Positions 1 through 8,932 of a DNA stretch of 64,000 nucleotides are shown one piece after another. Where the stretch lies: contig NZ_CP091716.1 of NCBI RefSeq assembly GCF_022009635.1, positions 3,735,001-3,799,000 on the forward strand, in the 5' to 3' direction. A program made the translations under genes and the position numbers. The notes under the pieces were generated by a model. It searched no databases and was not told where the DNA came from. It was given only the letters and a program-made list of their open reading frames with translations. This DNA comes from Variovorax paradoxus (lineage in GTDB: Bacteria > Pseudomonadota > Gammaproteobacteria > Burkholderiales > Burkholderiaceae_C). How positions within the stretch are numbered: position 1 is the first letter of the stretch; each line of letters begins with the position of its first letter.

Positions 1-1270
1 CGCGGCCCTTGAGCTTTTCATAGGCCGATTCGCGGTCCACCGCCTTCTCGTAGACGCCCGCCACCAGCGAATTGGCGATCAGCGCCTTGCGCTGGTCCGG
101 CGTGATCGGGCCGAGCTGGCTGCCCGGCGGCAGCACGAACACGCGCTCGGTCACGCTGGGGCGGCCTTTTTCGTCGAGGAAGCTCACCAGCGCCTCGCCC
201 ACGGCGAGCTCGGTGATGGCGGTCTCGATGTCCAGCCCCGGCTTCTGCCGCATGGTGCTGGCGGCCGCCTTCACGGCTTTCTGGTCGCGCGGGGTGAAGG
301 CGCGCAGCGCGTGCTGCACGCGGTTGCCGAGCTGGGCGAGCACGGTGTCGGGAATGTCCAGCGGGTTCTGGGTGACGAAATACACGCCCACGCCCTTGGA
401 GCGAACCAGCCGCACCACCAGCTCGATGCGCTCGACCAGCGCCTTGGGCGCTTCGTTGAACAGCAGGTGGGCTTCATCGAAGAAAAAAGCCAGCTTGGGC
501 TGCTCGGGGTCGCCGATTTCGGGCAATTGCTCGAACAGCTCCGACAGCATCCACAGCAGGAAGGTGGCGTACAGGCGCGGCGAATTCATGAGCTTGTCGG
601 CCGCCAGGATGTTGATCACGCCCTTGCCGCCCACGGTCTGCATGAAGTCGGCGATGTTGAGCATCGGCTCGCCGAAGAACTTGTCGCCGCCCTGGGTCTC
701 GATCTGCACCAGCCCGCGCTGGATGGCGCCCACGCTGGCGGCGCTGATGTTGCCGTACTGCGTGGTGAACTGGCTCGCGTTTTCGCCCACGTACTGCAGC
801 ATGGCGCGCAGGTCCTTCAGGTCGAGCAGTAGCAGGCCGTTGTCGTCTGCGATCTTGAACACCAGGTTCAGCACGCCGGCCTGGGTGTCGTTCAGGTCGA
901 GCATGCGGCTCAGCAGCAGCGGGCCCATGTCGGAGATGGTGGCGCGCACCGGGTGGCCCTGGTCGCCGAACACGTCCCACAGCGTGACGGGGCAGGCGGA
1001 GGGCTCGGGCACGTCGATGCCGCGCTCCTTCAGCGTGGCCGCCAGCTTGGCGCCGATGCTGCCTTTCTGGCTGATGCCGGTCAGGTCGCCCTTCACGTCG
1101 GCCATGAACACCGGCACGCCGATGCCGGACAGCTTTTCGGCCATGGTCTGCAGCGTGACGGTCTTGCCGGTGCCGGTGGCACCGGTGATCAGGCCGTGGC
1201 GGTTGGCCAGGGCGGGCAGGAGGGCGCACTCGACAGTCTCGTGGCGTGCGATCAACAATGGCTCTGTCAT
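1..1270 (-). CDS. HerA-like / DUF853 ATPase, 3' end outside window
   Basis: The frame starts at ATG 1270 and is still open at the window edge, so about 423 residues are visible. A Walker A motif GATGTGKT lies at residues 30-37. A Walker B-like [10 protein letters not shown] follows about 230 residues later, near base 480. The family (YjgR/DUF853, FtsK-HerA superfamily) contains predicted DNA-translocating or DNA-processing ATPases of unsettled function. The gene is divergent from the acyl carrier protein gene, with 95 bp between them. It is probably an unrelated neighbour of the pigment cluster. Confidence 0.85.
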   Translation of the reverse strand, partial: MTEPLLIARHETVECALLPALANRHGLITGATGTGKTVTLQTMAEKLSGIGVPVFMADVKGDLTGISQKGSIGAKLAATLKERGIDVPEPSACPVTLWDVFGDQGHPVRATISDMGPLLLSRMLDLNDTQAGVLNLVFKIADDNGLLLLDLKDLRAMLQYVGENASQFTTQYGNISAASVGAIQRGLVQIETQGGDKFFGEPMLNIADFMQTVGGKGVINILAADKLMNSPRLYATFLLWMLSELFEQLPEIGDPEQPKLAFFFDEAHLLFNEAPKALVERIELVVRLVRSKGVGVYFVTQNPLDIPDTVLAQLGNRVQHALRAFTPRDQKAVKAAASTMRQKPGLDIETAITELAVGEALVSFLDEKGRPSVTERVFVLPPGSQLGPITPDQRKALIANSLVAGVYEKAVDRESAYEKLKGR

Positions 1271-1365
1271 AGGGTCCTCACTCAGATATTTGCGGGCAGT
1301 CTATCCAAACCCCGCCTTTACAATGGCTGCGAATTTTCGTATCAACGCAAAGTAAACCGGAGCAC

Positions 1366-1680
1366 GTGTTGTCCTCGACCGTACAAACCAATTCTTCCGC
1401 CGTAGGCGATTCGCCTGAACAGTCGCCCACCGAAAAAGAGCTGGCCGTGTTGCTGGTGAATGCGTTGAACCTCGAGATCGCCCCCGAGGACATCGTGCCC
1501 ACCGACCCCCTGTACGGCGAAGGCCTGGGGCTCGATTCGATCGACATCCTCGAAGTCGCGCTCGAAGTCTCGCGCCGCTACGGGTTCCAGCTGCGCTCGG
1601 ACGACGAGCGCAACCAGCAGATCTTCCAGTCGCTGCGCACGCTCGCGACCCACGTCGCCCAGCACCGCGTCGCTACCTGA
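1366..1680 (+). CDS. Acyl carrier protein of aryl-polyene/xanthomonadin type cluster
   Basis: This is a 104-residue protein with GTG start at 1366, preceded by a purine-rich CCGGAGCA. The phosphopantetheine site is the Ser in GLDSID (Ser58), followed by helix residues ILEVALEVS, as in type II acyl carrier proteins. The N-terminal ~20 residues are a Ser/Thr-rich extension. It is the first gene of a long plus-strand operon, with 5 bp to the next gene. The likely role is to carry the growing polyene chain. The family is clear and the pathway assignment comes from the neighbours. Confidence 0.88.
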   Translation: MLSSTVQTNSSAVGDSPEQSPTEKELAVLLVNALNLEIAPEDIVPTDPLYGEGLGLDSIDILEVALEVSRRYGFQLRSDDERNQQIFQSLRTLATHVAQHRVAT

Positions 1681-1685
1681 TTCCC

Positions 1686-2330
1686 ATGTCTCGATGGCGA
1701 TTGGCGCTCCTGCTGCTGCTGGGAGTCGCTTATGCCGGCCTCTCGCACTGGATGACGCTGTTCCACGCCACCGAGCCGTGGGCGGTGGTCGTGTTGCTGG
1801 GGCCGCTGTGGCTGGCCGCCGTGGGCTTTGCCGCCAGCCGCTTCGGCCGCTGGGGCTGCGCCGGCGCCGTGCTGCTGGGCATTGCCGGCTTCGTGCTCGT
1901 CTTCCTCGGTGAGGCGGGCGACCCTAACCGTCTCTACGTGTTCCAGCACGTGGCCATCAATGCGTTGCTGTGCGGCTGGTTCGGCTCCACGCTGCGCGGG
2001 CAAGGCCTGCCGCTGATCACCCAGTTCGCGCAGCGCGTGCACCCGCTCAAGGGGCACATGCTGGCCTACACCACGCAGCTCACGCGCATCTGGACGGCGT
2101 ATTTCGCGGTCGTGGTGCTGGCGTCCATCGCCATCTACCTGACGCGGCCGTTTTCCGACTGGTCGCTGTTCGCCAACGTGCTGTCGCCCGTGATGGTGGG
2201 CGTGCTGTTCGTCGGCGAACACCTGGTGCGCTACCGGCTGCATCCCGAATTCGAACGTACGCGCCTGGTCGATGCGGTGCGCGCGTTCTATGGCACGTCG
2301 TCGGTGGATTCCAGCGCCGGCGGCCAATGA
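1686..2330 (+). CDS. COG4648-type integral membrane protein
   Basis: This is a 214-residue, strongly hydrophobic protein with about five or six membrane segments: residues 4-22, 32-50, 55-75, an amphipathic middle stretch (VFQHVAINALLCGWFGSTL), and two segments near residues 137-156 and 165-182. Proteins of this type occur in aryl-polyene/xanthomonadin clusters between the ACP and the acyl ligase, as here. Their biochemical role is unknown. It may help anchor or move the lipid-linked pigment in the inner membrane, which is inference. It overlaps nothing and the next gene starts at 2347. Confidence 0.75.
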   Translation: MSRWRLALLLLLGVAYAGLSHWMTLFHATEPWAVVVLLGPLWLAAVGFAASRFGRWGCAGAVLLGIAGFVLVFLGEAGDPNRLYVFQHVAINALLCGWFGSTLRGQGLPLITQFAQRVHPLKGHMLAYTTQLTRIWTAYFAVVVLASIAIYLTRPFSDWSLFANVLSPVMVGVLFVGEHLVRYRLHPEFERTRLVDAVRAFYGTSSVDSSAGGQ

Positions 2331-2346
2331 CACAGGCGCTGCCCGC

Positions 2347-4059
2347 GTGACGACGACAGACAACTTCCTCCTGCCGCTGCTCGCGGACCGCGACCCCGAT
2401 GCCCCCCTGGCCTGGCGCGCCGGCGTGCCGGTGAGCACACGGCAGTTCCTGGCCGACGTGGCCCGCTTCGCCCCCGAACTGCCGGAAGACGGCCCCGCGG
2501 TCAACCTGTGCGTCGATCGCTACGCCTTTGCCGTGAGCCTGGGCGCGGCGCTGGTGCGCGGCCACGCGAGCCTGCTGCCGCCCGATGCCCGGCCCGACAC
2601 GCTCGCGCGCCTGGTCGAGTCCGGCGGCCCCCGCCTGTTCGCGCTCACCGACGACCCGAAGCTCCAGACCCCCGGCATGCGCCGCGTGCTGATCGAAGAC
2701 CGCTCCAGCCTCGAAGGCGACGCAAGCGGTGCGGTGCCGCAAATCAATGCCGGCATGCACGCGGTCAGCCTGCTGACCTCGGGCTCGACCGGTGTGCCCC
2801 AGCCCCATGCCAAGACCTGGGGCACGCTGGTGGGCGACGTGGCCGTGGCGGTCAAGCGCCTGTGCCGCGTGCTCGGCCGTTCGTCGCTCGAAGGCCTGAC
2901 GCTGGTCGCGACCGTGCCGGTGCAGCACAGCTACGGCATCGAATCGTCGGCGCTGCTGGCCATGCTGGGCGGCGCGGCCTTCGAAAGCGGGCGGCCCTTC
3001 TTCCCGGCCGACGTGGCGCAGACGCTGGCCTCGGTGCCGCGCCCCCGCGCGCTGGTGACCACGCCTTTCCACCTGAAGACGCTGCTGCTTTCGGGCATCG
3101 CGCTGCCGCCGGTGGACCTGATTCTCTCGGCCACCGCGCCGCTGTCGCCCCAGCTCGCGCTGCAGGCCGAGCAGGCCATGGGCGCCGTGCTGCTCGAGAT
3201 CTACGGCAGCACCGAGTCGGGCCAGGTCGCCACGCGCCGCACGACCGAAAGCGAAGTCTGGGAAACCTTCGGCGACATCCGCGTGCACGCCGAGCCGGGC
3301 GAGGGCGGCGGGCCGGAGCGCTTCATCTTCAGCGGCGACTTCATACCCGAGCCCACGCCCATGGCCGACGTGCTCGAGCTGCTCGACGAGCGGCGCTTTC
3401 GCCTGTTCGGGCGCGCCAACGACCTGATCCACGTGGCGGGGCGGCGCAGTTCGCTGGCCCACCTCAATTACCACCTCAACAGCATTCCCGGCGTGGAAGA
3501 CGGCGCTTTCTGGCTGCCCGACGAGGTGGCCGACGGGGTGGTGCGGCCCGTGGCCTTCGTGGTGGCGCCCACGCTTTCGGCGGGGGAGATCATCGCCGCG
3601 CTGCGGCAGCGGCTCGAAGCGGTGTTCGTGCCGCGCCGCGTGGTGCAGGTCAAGGCCTTCCCGCGCGAAGGCACCGGCAAGCTCACGGTGCGCGCGCTGC
3701 GCGAGTTCGCGCTGGCCCAGCTCGCCGAAGACGACACGCCGGTGCAACTGGCCCACACCGTGCCGGTCGACCACCCGGTCTTCGCCGGCCACTTCCCCGG
3801 CCAGCCGCTGGTGCCGGGCGCCTTGCTGCTCGCCGAAGTCATGGAAGCCGTGCAGCGCGTGCCGGCGCTGGCCAACCGGCTGGGCGCCAACCCGACGCTG
3901 GCGGCCGCCAAGTTCCTGGCGCCCGTGCGGCCCGGCAGCACGCTGTCGATCGAACTGCATCCGGAGGCCGGCGCGGGCCGCGGCGTACGTTTCGACGTGC
4001 GTTGCGACGGCGTGGTGGCTGTCAGCGGACGATGGACGGCCGTGCAAGAGTCGGCCTGA
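2347..4059 (+). CDS. AMP-dependent acyl ligase fused to C-terminal FabZ-like dehydratase domain
   Basis: This is a 570-residue protein. GTG 2347 was chosen because the upstream in-frame ATG (2272) lies inside the previous gene and would add non-homologous residues. The N-terminal ~450 residues are an adenylating ligase: phosphate-binding TSGSTG near residue 142, a YGSTESG core, FGRANDLIHVAGRR, and the Lys motif GTGK near 443. The C-terminal ~110 residues carry GHFPGQPLVPG with a following Glu (LLLAEVMEAV), the catalytic His/Glu pattern of hotdog 3-hydroxyacyl-ACP dehydratases. The two activities are usually separate genes (ApeH- and ApeI-like) in aryl-polyene clusters. Expected role: activate a hydroxybenzoate starter and dehydrate chain intermediates (inference). 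Confidence 0.85.
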   Translation: MTTTDNFLLPLLADRDPDAPLAWRAGVPVSTRQFLADVARFAPELPEDGPAVNLCVDRYAFAVSLGAALVRGHASLLPPDARPDTLARLVESGGPRLFALTDDPKLQTPGMRRVLIEDRSSLEGDASGAVPQINAGMHAVSLLTSGSTGVPQPHAKTWGTLVGDVAVAVKRLCRVLGRSSLEGLTLVATVPVQHSYGIESSALLAMLGGAAFESGRPFFPADVAQTLASVPRPRALVTTPFHLKTLLLSGIALPPVDLILSATAPLSPQLALQAEQAMGAVLLEIYGSTESGQVATRRTTESEVWETFGDIRVHAEPGEGGGPERFIFSGDFIPEPTPMADVLELLDERRFRLFGRANDLIHVAGRRSSLAHLNYHLNSIPGVEDGAFWLPDEVADGVVRPVAFVVAPTLSAGEIIAALRQRLEAVFVPRRVVQVKAFPREGTGKLTVRALREFALAQLAEDDTPVQLAHTVPVDHPVFAGHFPGQPLVPGALLLAEVMEAVQRVPALANRLGANPTLAAAKFLAPVRPGSTLSIELHPEAGAGRGVRFDVRCDGVVAVSGRWTAVQESA

Positions 4060-5081
4060 TGAAGCACACCGATGTCGAAGCGCGCGCCGTGAACGAGGCG
4101 GCCCAGGCGCCCCGGTCCGCGCCGAAGGGAGAAAAAAGCGAAAAGGGCGATTGGGCCCACACGCCCGAGCGCAGCAACATGCTCGCGCTGCGCTTCATCT
4201 GCTTCATGGCGGTGGTGTTCGGGCGGCATGTCACGCGGCTGCTGCTGCCGCCCATCAGCCTTTACTTCCTGCTGTTCCTGCCCGCGCAGCGGCGGCACAT
4301 CAAGCGCTATCTTTTCAGGGCCATCGGCCCGCATGCGGGCTGGATCGACGGCTATCGCCTGCTGCACGCCTTTGCATCGACGGTGCTCGACCGGGTGTAC
4401 TTCCTGCGCGGCCGCATGGACCTGTTCAAGGTCAGCATCGACGGCAACCTGCCGATCGACAAAGAGCTTTCGCAGGGGCGCGGCGCCTTCCTGCTCGGCG
4501 CCCACGTCGGCAGCTTCGAGGCGCTGGGCGCCTGCCGCCAGCAGACGCACCAGCACAACCTGCGCATCGCGATGCTCATGTACCCGGACAACGCACGGCG
4601 CATCACCGCCACGCTCGACGCCATCGCGGTGCCCGAGCTGCGGCCGCATGTCATCGCGCTGGGCCGGCCGCATTCGATGCTCGCACTGCGCGACTGGCTC
4701 GACGGCGGCGGCTTGGCCGGCATGCTGGCCGACCGCACGCTGCCGGGCGGCGAAGACCAGCCGGCGCACCAGCGCGGCAACAACATCGTGCTGCCGTTCC
4801 TGGGGCAGCCGGCGTGCTTCAACGACGGTCCCTTCCGGCTTGCCGCGCTGCTGCGTCGCAAGGTGTTCTTCATGGCGGGCCTCTACGGCGGCGGCGCGCG
4901 CTACGACGTGCAGTTCGATGCGCTGGCCGACTTCGGCGAGCCGGTGTCGGGCCTGGCGCAGCGCGAGGAGCGCATCCGCGCCGCGCTCGAGGCCTATGTC
5001 GCGCGGCTCGAGGCGCTGTGCCGCGCACACCCCTACAACTGGTTCAACTTTCATGATTTCTGGCTCGAAGATGCGGCTTGA
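4059..5081 (+). CDS. LpxL/HtrB-family acyltransferase
   Basis: This is a 340-residue protein. ATG 4059 overlaps the preceding TGA (ATGA), implying translational coupling. An in-frame extension far upstream is only antisense-like high-GC noise. The catalytic HX4E motif of lipid A-type acyltransferases appears as AHVGSFE near residue 150. A hydrophobic segment near residues 55-70 (LLLPPISLYFLLFLP) suggests inner-membrane attachment, and the C-terminus NWFNFHDFW is typical of the cluster-linked branch. It probably attaches the polyene or a fatty acid to a lipid head. It belongs to the pigment operon rather than to lipid A synthesis. Confidence 0.83.
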   Translation: MKHTDVEARAVNEAAQAPRSAPKGEKSEKGDWAHTPERSNMLALRFICFMAVVFGRHVTRLLLPPISLYFLLFLPAQRRHIKRYLFRAIGPHAGWIDGYRLLHAFASTVLDRVYFLRGRMDLFKVSIDGNLPIDKELSQGRGAFLLGAHVGSFEALGACRQQTHQHNLRIAMLMYPDNARRITATLDAIAVPELRPHVIALGRPHSMLALRDWLDGGGLAGMLADRTLPGGEDQPAHQRGNNIVLPFLGQPACFNDGPFRLAALLRRKVFFMAGLYGGGARYDVQFDALADFGEPVSGLAQREERIRAALEAYVARLEALCRAHPYNWFNFHDFWLEDAA

Positions 5082-5700
5082 CCGGCTCTGCAAGGCATTC
5101 GTGCTGGCACTGGCTTTTTGCGCCGTGCCGGCCTGGGCGGCGTTCGACCTGCCCGAGCTGATGACCCTGCTGGCCAAGCAGAAGAGCGGCGAGGCCCGCT
5201 TCACCGAACAACGCTTCGTGCACGGCCTGGAAGGCCCGCTCGACGCCAGCGGCACCCTGAACTTCGACGCGCCCGACAAGCTGGTGCGCCGCACCCTGTC
5301 GCCGCGCATCGAGACCATGGCGGTCGAGGGCAACACGCTGACTCTGTCGCGCGGCGGGCGCACCCGCACGCTGGCACTGGACAGCATGCCCGAGCTGCAA
5401 GGCCTGGTCGAAGCCATGCGCGGCACGCTGACCGGCGACGGCGCCACGCTGCAGCGCTACTTCCGCAGCACCGTCACGGGCTCCGCAGCCAAGTGGACGC
5501 TCGATCTGGTGCCGCTCGACAGCCGGCTGGCCGCCCAGGTGCGCAGCATGCGCATCAGCGGCCGCGCAAGCGACGTGCTGGGCCTCGAAATGGAGTTCAT
5601 CGGCGGCGACCGCTCGGTCATGAACATTTCGCCGAACGCGCCCGGCACGGCGCCCGCGGGCGCGGCACCTTCCGGCGCGGCCGGCCGCGGCACGCCGTGA
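5071..5700 (+). CDS. LolA-like outer-membrane lipoprotein carrier family protein
   Basis: This is a 209-residue protein. ATG 5071 lies inside the end of the acyltransferase gene (11-bp overlap). A Sec signal peptide is visible at residues 1-21 or so (hydrophobic LCKAFVLALAFCAVPAWA, cleavage after AWA). The rest matches the LolA/LptA-like fold seen in aryl-polyene clusters (RFTEQRFVHGLEGPLDASGTL, then beta-rich sequence ending GLEMEFIGGDRS). The Ala/Gly/Pro-rich tail is probably disordered. It is likely to carry the lipidated pigment across the periplasm with the MMPL exporter encoded next. It is not the housekeeping LolA, judged by context. Confidence 0.8.
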   Translation: MRLDRLCKAFVLALAFCAVPAWAAFDLPELMTLLAKQKSGEARFTEQRFVHGLEGPLDASGTLNFDAPDKLVRRTLSPRIETMAVEGNTLTLSRGGRTRTLALDSMPELQGLVEAMRGTLTGDGATLQRYFRSTVTGSAAKWTLDLVPLDSRLAAQVRSMRISGRASDVLGLEMEFIGGDRSVMNISPNAPGTAPAGAAPSGAAGRGTP

Positions 5701-8090
5701 CCGTGGGGCAGGCTGGCGGGCCGCCAAGCTGGCGGCGCAGGGCAGTCGTGCTGCTGGCATGGCTGCTTGTGCTGGTTTGCGGCGCGGTCGTCATCGCGCG
5801 CACGCAGATCGGCGCCGACCTCTCGGCCTTCCTGCCCAAGAGTCCCGACGTGCGCCAGCGGGTGCTGATCGAGCAGCTGCAAAGCGGCGTGGCTTCGCGC
5901 ACGTTGATGCTGGGCATCGAGGGCGGCAGCGTCGAGCAGCGCGCCACGGTGTCGCGCGCGGTGGCCAAGAGCATGCGCGAGAGCCAGCTGTTCGACCTGG
6001 TGCAGAACGGCGACGTCAGCGACTGGAGCGACGCCGGCACCTGGGTCTTCGAGCATCGCTACCAGCTGTCGCCGGGCGTCACGCCGGGGCAGTTCACCGT
6101 CGCCGGCCTGCGCGACGCGATCAACGAGACGTTGTCGATGCTCGGCACGCCGGCCGGCAACGTCATCAAGCCGCTGCTCGACCGCGACCCCACCGGCGAA
6201 ACCCAGCGCATCGCGATGGAGCTGGTGCCCGCGAGCGCACCGCGCAGCGAAGACGGCGTGTGGATGTCGCGCAGCGCGCCGCGCGCGCTGATGATCGCGA
6301 CCACCCGTGCCGCCGGCAGCGACCTCGACGCGCAGGCCGTGGCCATCGCGCGGGTGAATGCGGCCTACGAAGCGGTCGCTCGCGGCATGGGGGCCGACGC
6401 GCCCAAGCTGCTGCTGAGCGGCCCGCCGGTTTTCTCGGTGATGAGCCGAGACAAGATCAAGACCGAAGCCATTCACCTCGCGGTGGTGGGCGGCATCGTG
6501 ATGGGCGGGCTGCTGCTGCTGGCCTTTGCCTCGCCGCGCGCGCTGGTCATTGCCTTCCTGCCAGTGGCCACGGGCGTGGTGGTCGGCACCGCGAGCGTGA
6601 GCCTGGTGTTCGGCTCCGTGCACGGGCTGACGCTGGGCTTCGGCAGCACGCTGATCGGCGAGACGGTCGACTACGCCATCTACTACCTCATCCAGGCGCG
6701 CGGCGCGGCCGTGGCTGGCACCGGCTGGCAACGCTGGCGCGACCTGAATTGGCCGACCGTGCGGCTGGGCTTGCTCACTTCGGTGTGCGGTTTTGCCGCG
6801 CTGGTGTTCTCGGGCTTTCCGGGGCTGGCGCAGCTGGGCGTGTTTTCGATCGCCGGGCTGGTGTCTGCCGCGCTGGCCACGCGCTATGTGCTGCCGATGC
6901 TCGCGCCCGACGGCGCCACCGGCATGGGCATGCGCCGCTACATGGCGCAGCTCGCGGGTGCGCTGGTGCGCGGCCTGCCGCGCCTGCGCTGGCCGCTGGC
7001 CGCGCTCGGCGTGGCGGCGCTGGGGCTGGTGCTGTGGCAGGGCGGCCATCTGTGGCGCGGCGACCTGGGCGCGATGAGCCCGGTGCCCAAGGCCGCCCAG
7101 CAGATGGACGAGATGCTGCGCAACGACATCGGCGCCAGCGATGGCGGCGTGCTGGTGGTGGCCTACGGCGACGACGAGCAGGCCGCGCTGCGCAACACCG
7201 AGGCCGCGGCGGCGCGGCTCGATGCGCTCGTGGACAGCGGCGAACTCATGGGCTACGAGACCGTCACGCGCGTGCTGCCCAGCCTGCAGACCCAGGCGGC
7301 GCGCATCGGCGGCCTGCCGTCCGGCGATACCCTCCGCGCCAATCTTGCCGAGGCGACGCAGGGCATGCCGCTGCCGGCGGCACGCCTCGAACCTTTCGTA
7401 AAGGACGTGGAGGCCGCGCGCAAGCTGCAGCCGGTGCAGCGCGCCGACCTGGCCGGCGGCCCGCTGGGCTCGGTGCTCAATACGCTGATGTACCAGCGCC
7501 CGGGCGGCGGCTGGGGCACGCTGGTGGTGCTGCACCCCGGCGCCAAGTTCGACCAGAAGCGGCTCGAGACCGCGCTGGCCGGACTGCCCGAAGTGCAGGT
7601 GGTCGATGTCGGCCGCGAGCTGGCCGGCCTCTATCAACGCTACCTGCACGAAGCCTTCGTGCAGGTGCTGCTGGGCGCGCTGGCGGTGGTGGTGTTGCTG
7701 GGCATCTACCTGCGCTCGTGGCGCCGGCTTCTGGCCGTGTGCCAGCCGCTGCTGTTCGCGGTGGTGCTCACGCTGGGCGGCATGGCAGTGCTGCAGGCGG
7801 CGTTGGGCATCCTGCACCTGGTGGGGCTGCTGCTGATCGTGGCGGTGGGCTCCAACTACGCGCTGTTCTTCGACCAGCTGCGCACCACCGGCCGGGCCGA
7901 CGAGGACACGCTGGCCTCGCTGATGCTGGCCAACCTGACGACGGTGGTGTCCTTCGGGCTGATCGCGATCTCCGACATTCCCGCGCTTTCGTCGATCGGC
8001 CGCGTGGTCGCACCGGGGGCGCTGCTGGCGCTGCTGCTGTCGGCGGCGTTCGCACGCAGCGTGGGGCCTTCGAAGGCTTCGCGCGGTTGA
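5697..8090 (+). CDS. MMPL/RND-type pigment exporter
   Basis: This is a 797-residue protein. GTG 5697 overlaps the previous TGA (GTGA). GTG 5703 is an alternative. It has one N-terminal membrane segment (AVVLLAWLLVLVCGAVVIA), a large periplasmic loop (PKSPDVRQR onward), a block of membrane segments near residues 260-430, a second loop, and a final block to residue ~795: the duplicated 12-segment MMPL architecture. Xanthomonadin and aryl-polyene clusters typically encode such an exporter beside the LolA-like protein. It is probably inner-membrane and proton-driven, exporting the polyene lipid. Confidence 0.87.
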   Translation: MTVGQAGGPPSWRRRAVVLLAWLLVLVCGAVVIARTQIGADLSAFLPKSPDVRQRVLIEQLQSGVASRTLMLGIEGGSVEQRATVSRAVAKSMRESQLFDLVQNGDVSDWSDAGTWVFEHRYQLSPGVTPGQFTVAGLRDAINETLSMLGTPAGNVIKPLLDRDPTGETQRIAMELVPASAPRSEDGVWMSRSAPRALMIATTRAAGSDLDAQAVAIARVNAAYEAVARGMGADAPKLLLSGPPVFSVMSRDKIKTEAIHLAVVGGIVMGGLLLLAFASPRALVIAFLPVATGVVVGTASVSLVFGSVHGLTLGFGSTLIGETVDYAIYYLIQARGAAVAGTGWQRWRDLNWPTVRLGLLTSVCGFAALVFSGFPGLAQLGVFSIAGLVSAALATRYVLPMLAPDGATGMGMRRYMAQLAGALVRGLPRLRWPLAALGVAALGLVLWQGGHLWRGDLGAMSPVPKAAQQMDEMLRNDIGASDGGVLVVAYGDDEQAALRNTEAAAARLDALVDSGELMGYETVTRVLPSLQTQAARIGGLPSGDTLRANLAEATQGMPLPAARLEPFVKDVEAARKLQPVQRADLAGGPLGSVLNTLMYQRPGGGWGTLVVLHPGAKFDQKRLETALAGLPEVQVVDVGRELAGLYQRYLHEAFVQVLLGALAVVVLLGIYLRSWRRLLAVCQPLLFAVVLTLGGMAVLQAALGILHLVGLLLIVAVGSNYALFFDQLRTTGRADEDTLASLMLANLTTVVSFGLIAISDIPALSSIGRVVAPGALLALLLSAAFARSVGPSKASRG

Positions 8091-8110
8091 TGAGGGGAAA
8101 ATCCGGTCTC

Positions 8111-8932
8111 ATGTCTTCCGCCTCCGCTCCTCGTGAATCCTGGCCCTGGCCGCCGGCCATCCGGGCCAGCGCTGCTTGGCACGTTGCCGCCATCGGCGCG
8201 GGTGTGCTGGTGCCGGGCGCACTGCCGTGGGCCGTGGGCGCCATCGTGCTGAACCATGCACTGATCACAGGCGCCGGCCTCACGCCGCGCAGCAGCCTGC
8301 TGGGCCCCAATGTCACGCGCTTGCCTGAAGCGGCCGGCGCGCGCCGCGAGGTGGCGATCACCATCGACGACGGACCGGAGCCCGAGGTCACGCCGCGCGT
8401 GCTCGACCTGCTCGACGCGCACGGCCAGCGCGCCACCTTCTTCTGCATTGCCGAGCGCGTGCTGGCGCAGCCCGCGCTGGCGCGCGAGATCGTGGCGCGC
8501 GGCCACAGCATCCAGAACCACACGGCGCGGCATCGTCACAATTTTTCCTTTCTCGGACCGAGCGGTTTCGCCGCCGAGATCGCGCGCGCGCAGGACATCT
8601 TGAGCGACGTCACCGGCCAGCGCCCGACCTGTTTCCGCGCGCCGGCCGGCCTGCGCAACCCTTTCCTGGAACCCGTGCTGCACAGCCTCGGCCTTTCGCT
8701 GGTGAGCTGGACGCGGCGCGGTTTCGACACGCGCGAAGGCGACGCCGCCAAGGTGATGGCGCGCCTGAGCCGCAACCTGCAGGCGCGCGACATCCTGTTG
8801 CTGCACGACGGCAATGCCGCGCGCACCGCCGAAGGACAACCCGTTTTGCTGGAGGTATTGCCCTTGTTGCTCGAACGTCTGCGCGCCGATGGACTGCGCG
8901 CTGTCACCTTGCCCGAGGGCATGAAGTCATGA
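8111..8932 (+). CDS. NodB-type polysaccharide deacetylase family protein
   Basis: The protein is 273 residues from ATG 8111, which has a GAGGGG box about 12 nt upstream. ATG 8090 overlaps the exporter stop codon and is an equally plausible coupled start adding seven residues. NodB motif 1 appears as TIDDGPEPEVT near residue 77 and the metal-binding His motif as NHTARHRHNF. The FRAPAGLRNP and LLHDGNA motifs 3 and 5 are also present. Two hydrophobic N-terminal stretches suggest membrane association. The expected chemistry is hydrolysis of an N-acetyl or other acyl group. Its position between exporter and methyltransferase implies that it modifies the pigment lipid head or glycan. Confidence 0.8.
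   Translation: MSSASAPRESWPWPPAIRASAAWHVAAIGAGVLVPGALPWAVGAIVLNHALITGAGLTPRSSLLGPNVTRLPEAAGARREVAITIDDGPEPEVTPRVLDLLDAHGQRATFFCIAERVLAQPALAREIVARGHSIQNHTARHRHNFSFLGPSGFAAEIARAQDILSDVTGQRPTCFRAPAGLRNPFLEPVLHSLGLSLVSWTRRGFDTREGDAAKVMARLSRNLQARDILLLHDGNAARTAEGQPVLLEVLPLLLERLRADGLRAVTLPEGMKS

Noticed and set aside
72..1355. Long open frame on the plus strand opposite the HerA-like gene
   Set aside because: It is antisense to a clearly conserved ATPase and is Ser/Arg-rich, the signature of a high-GC shadow frame.
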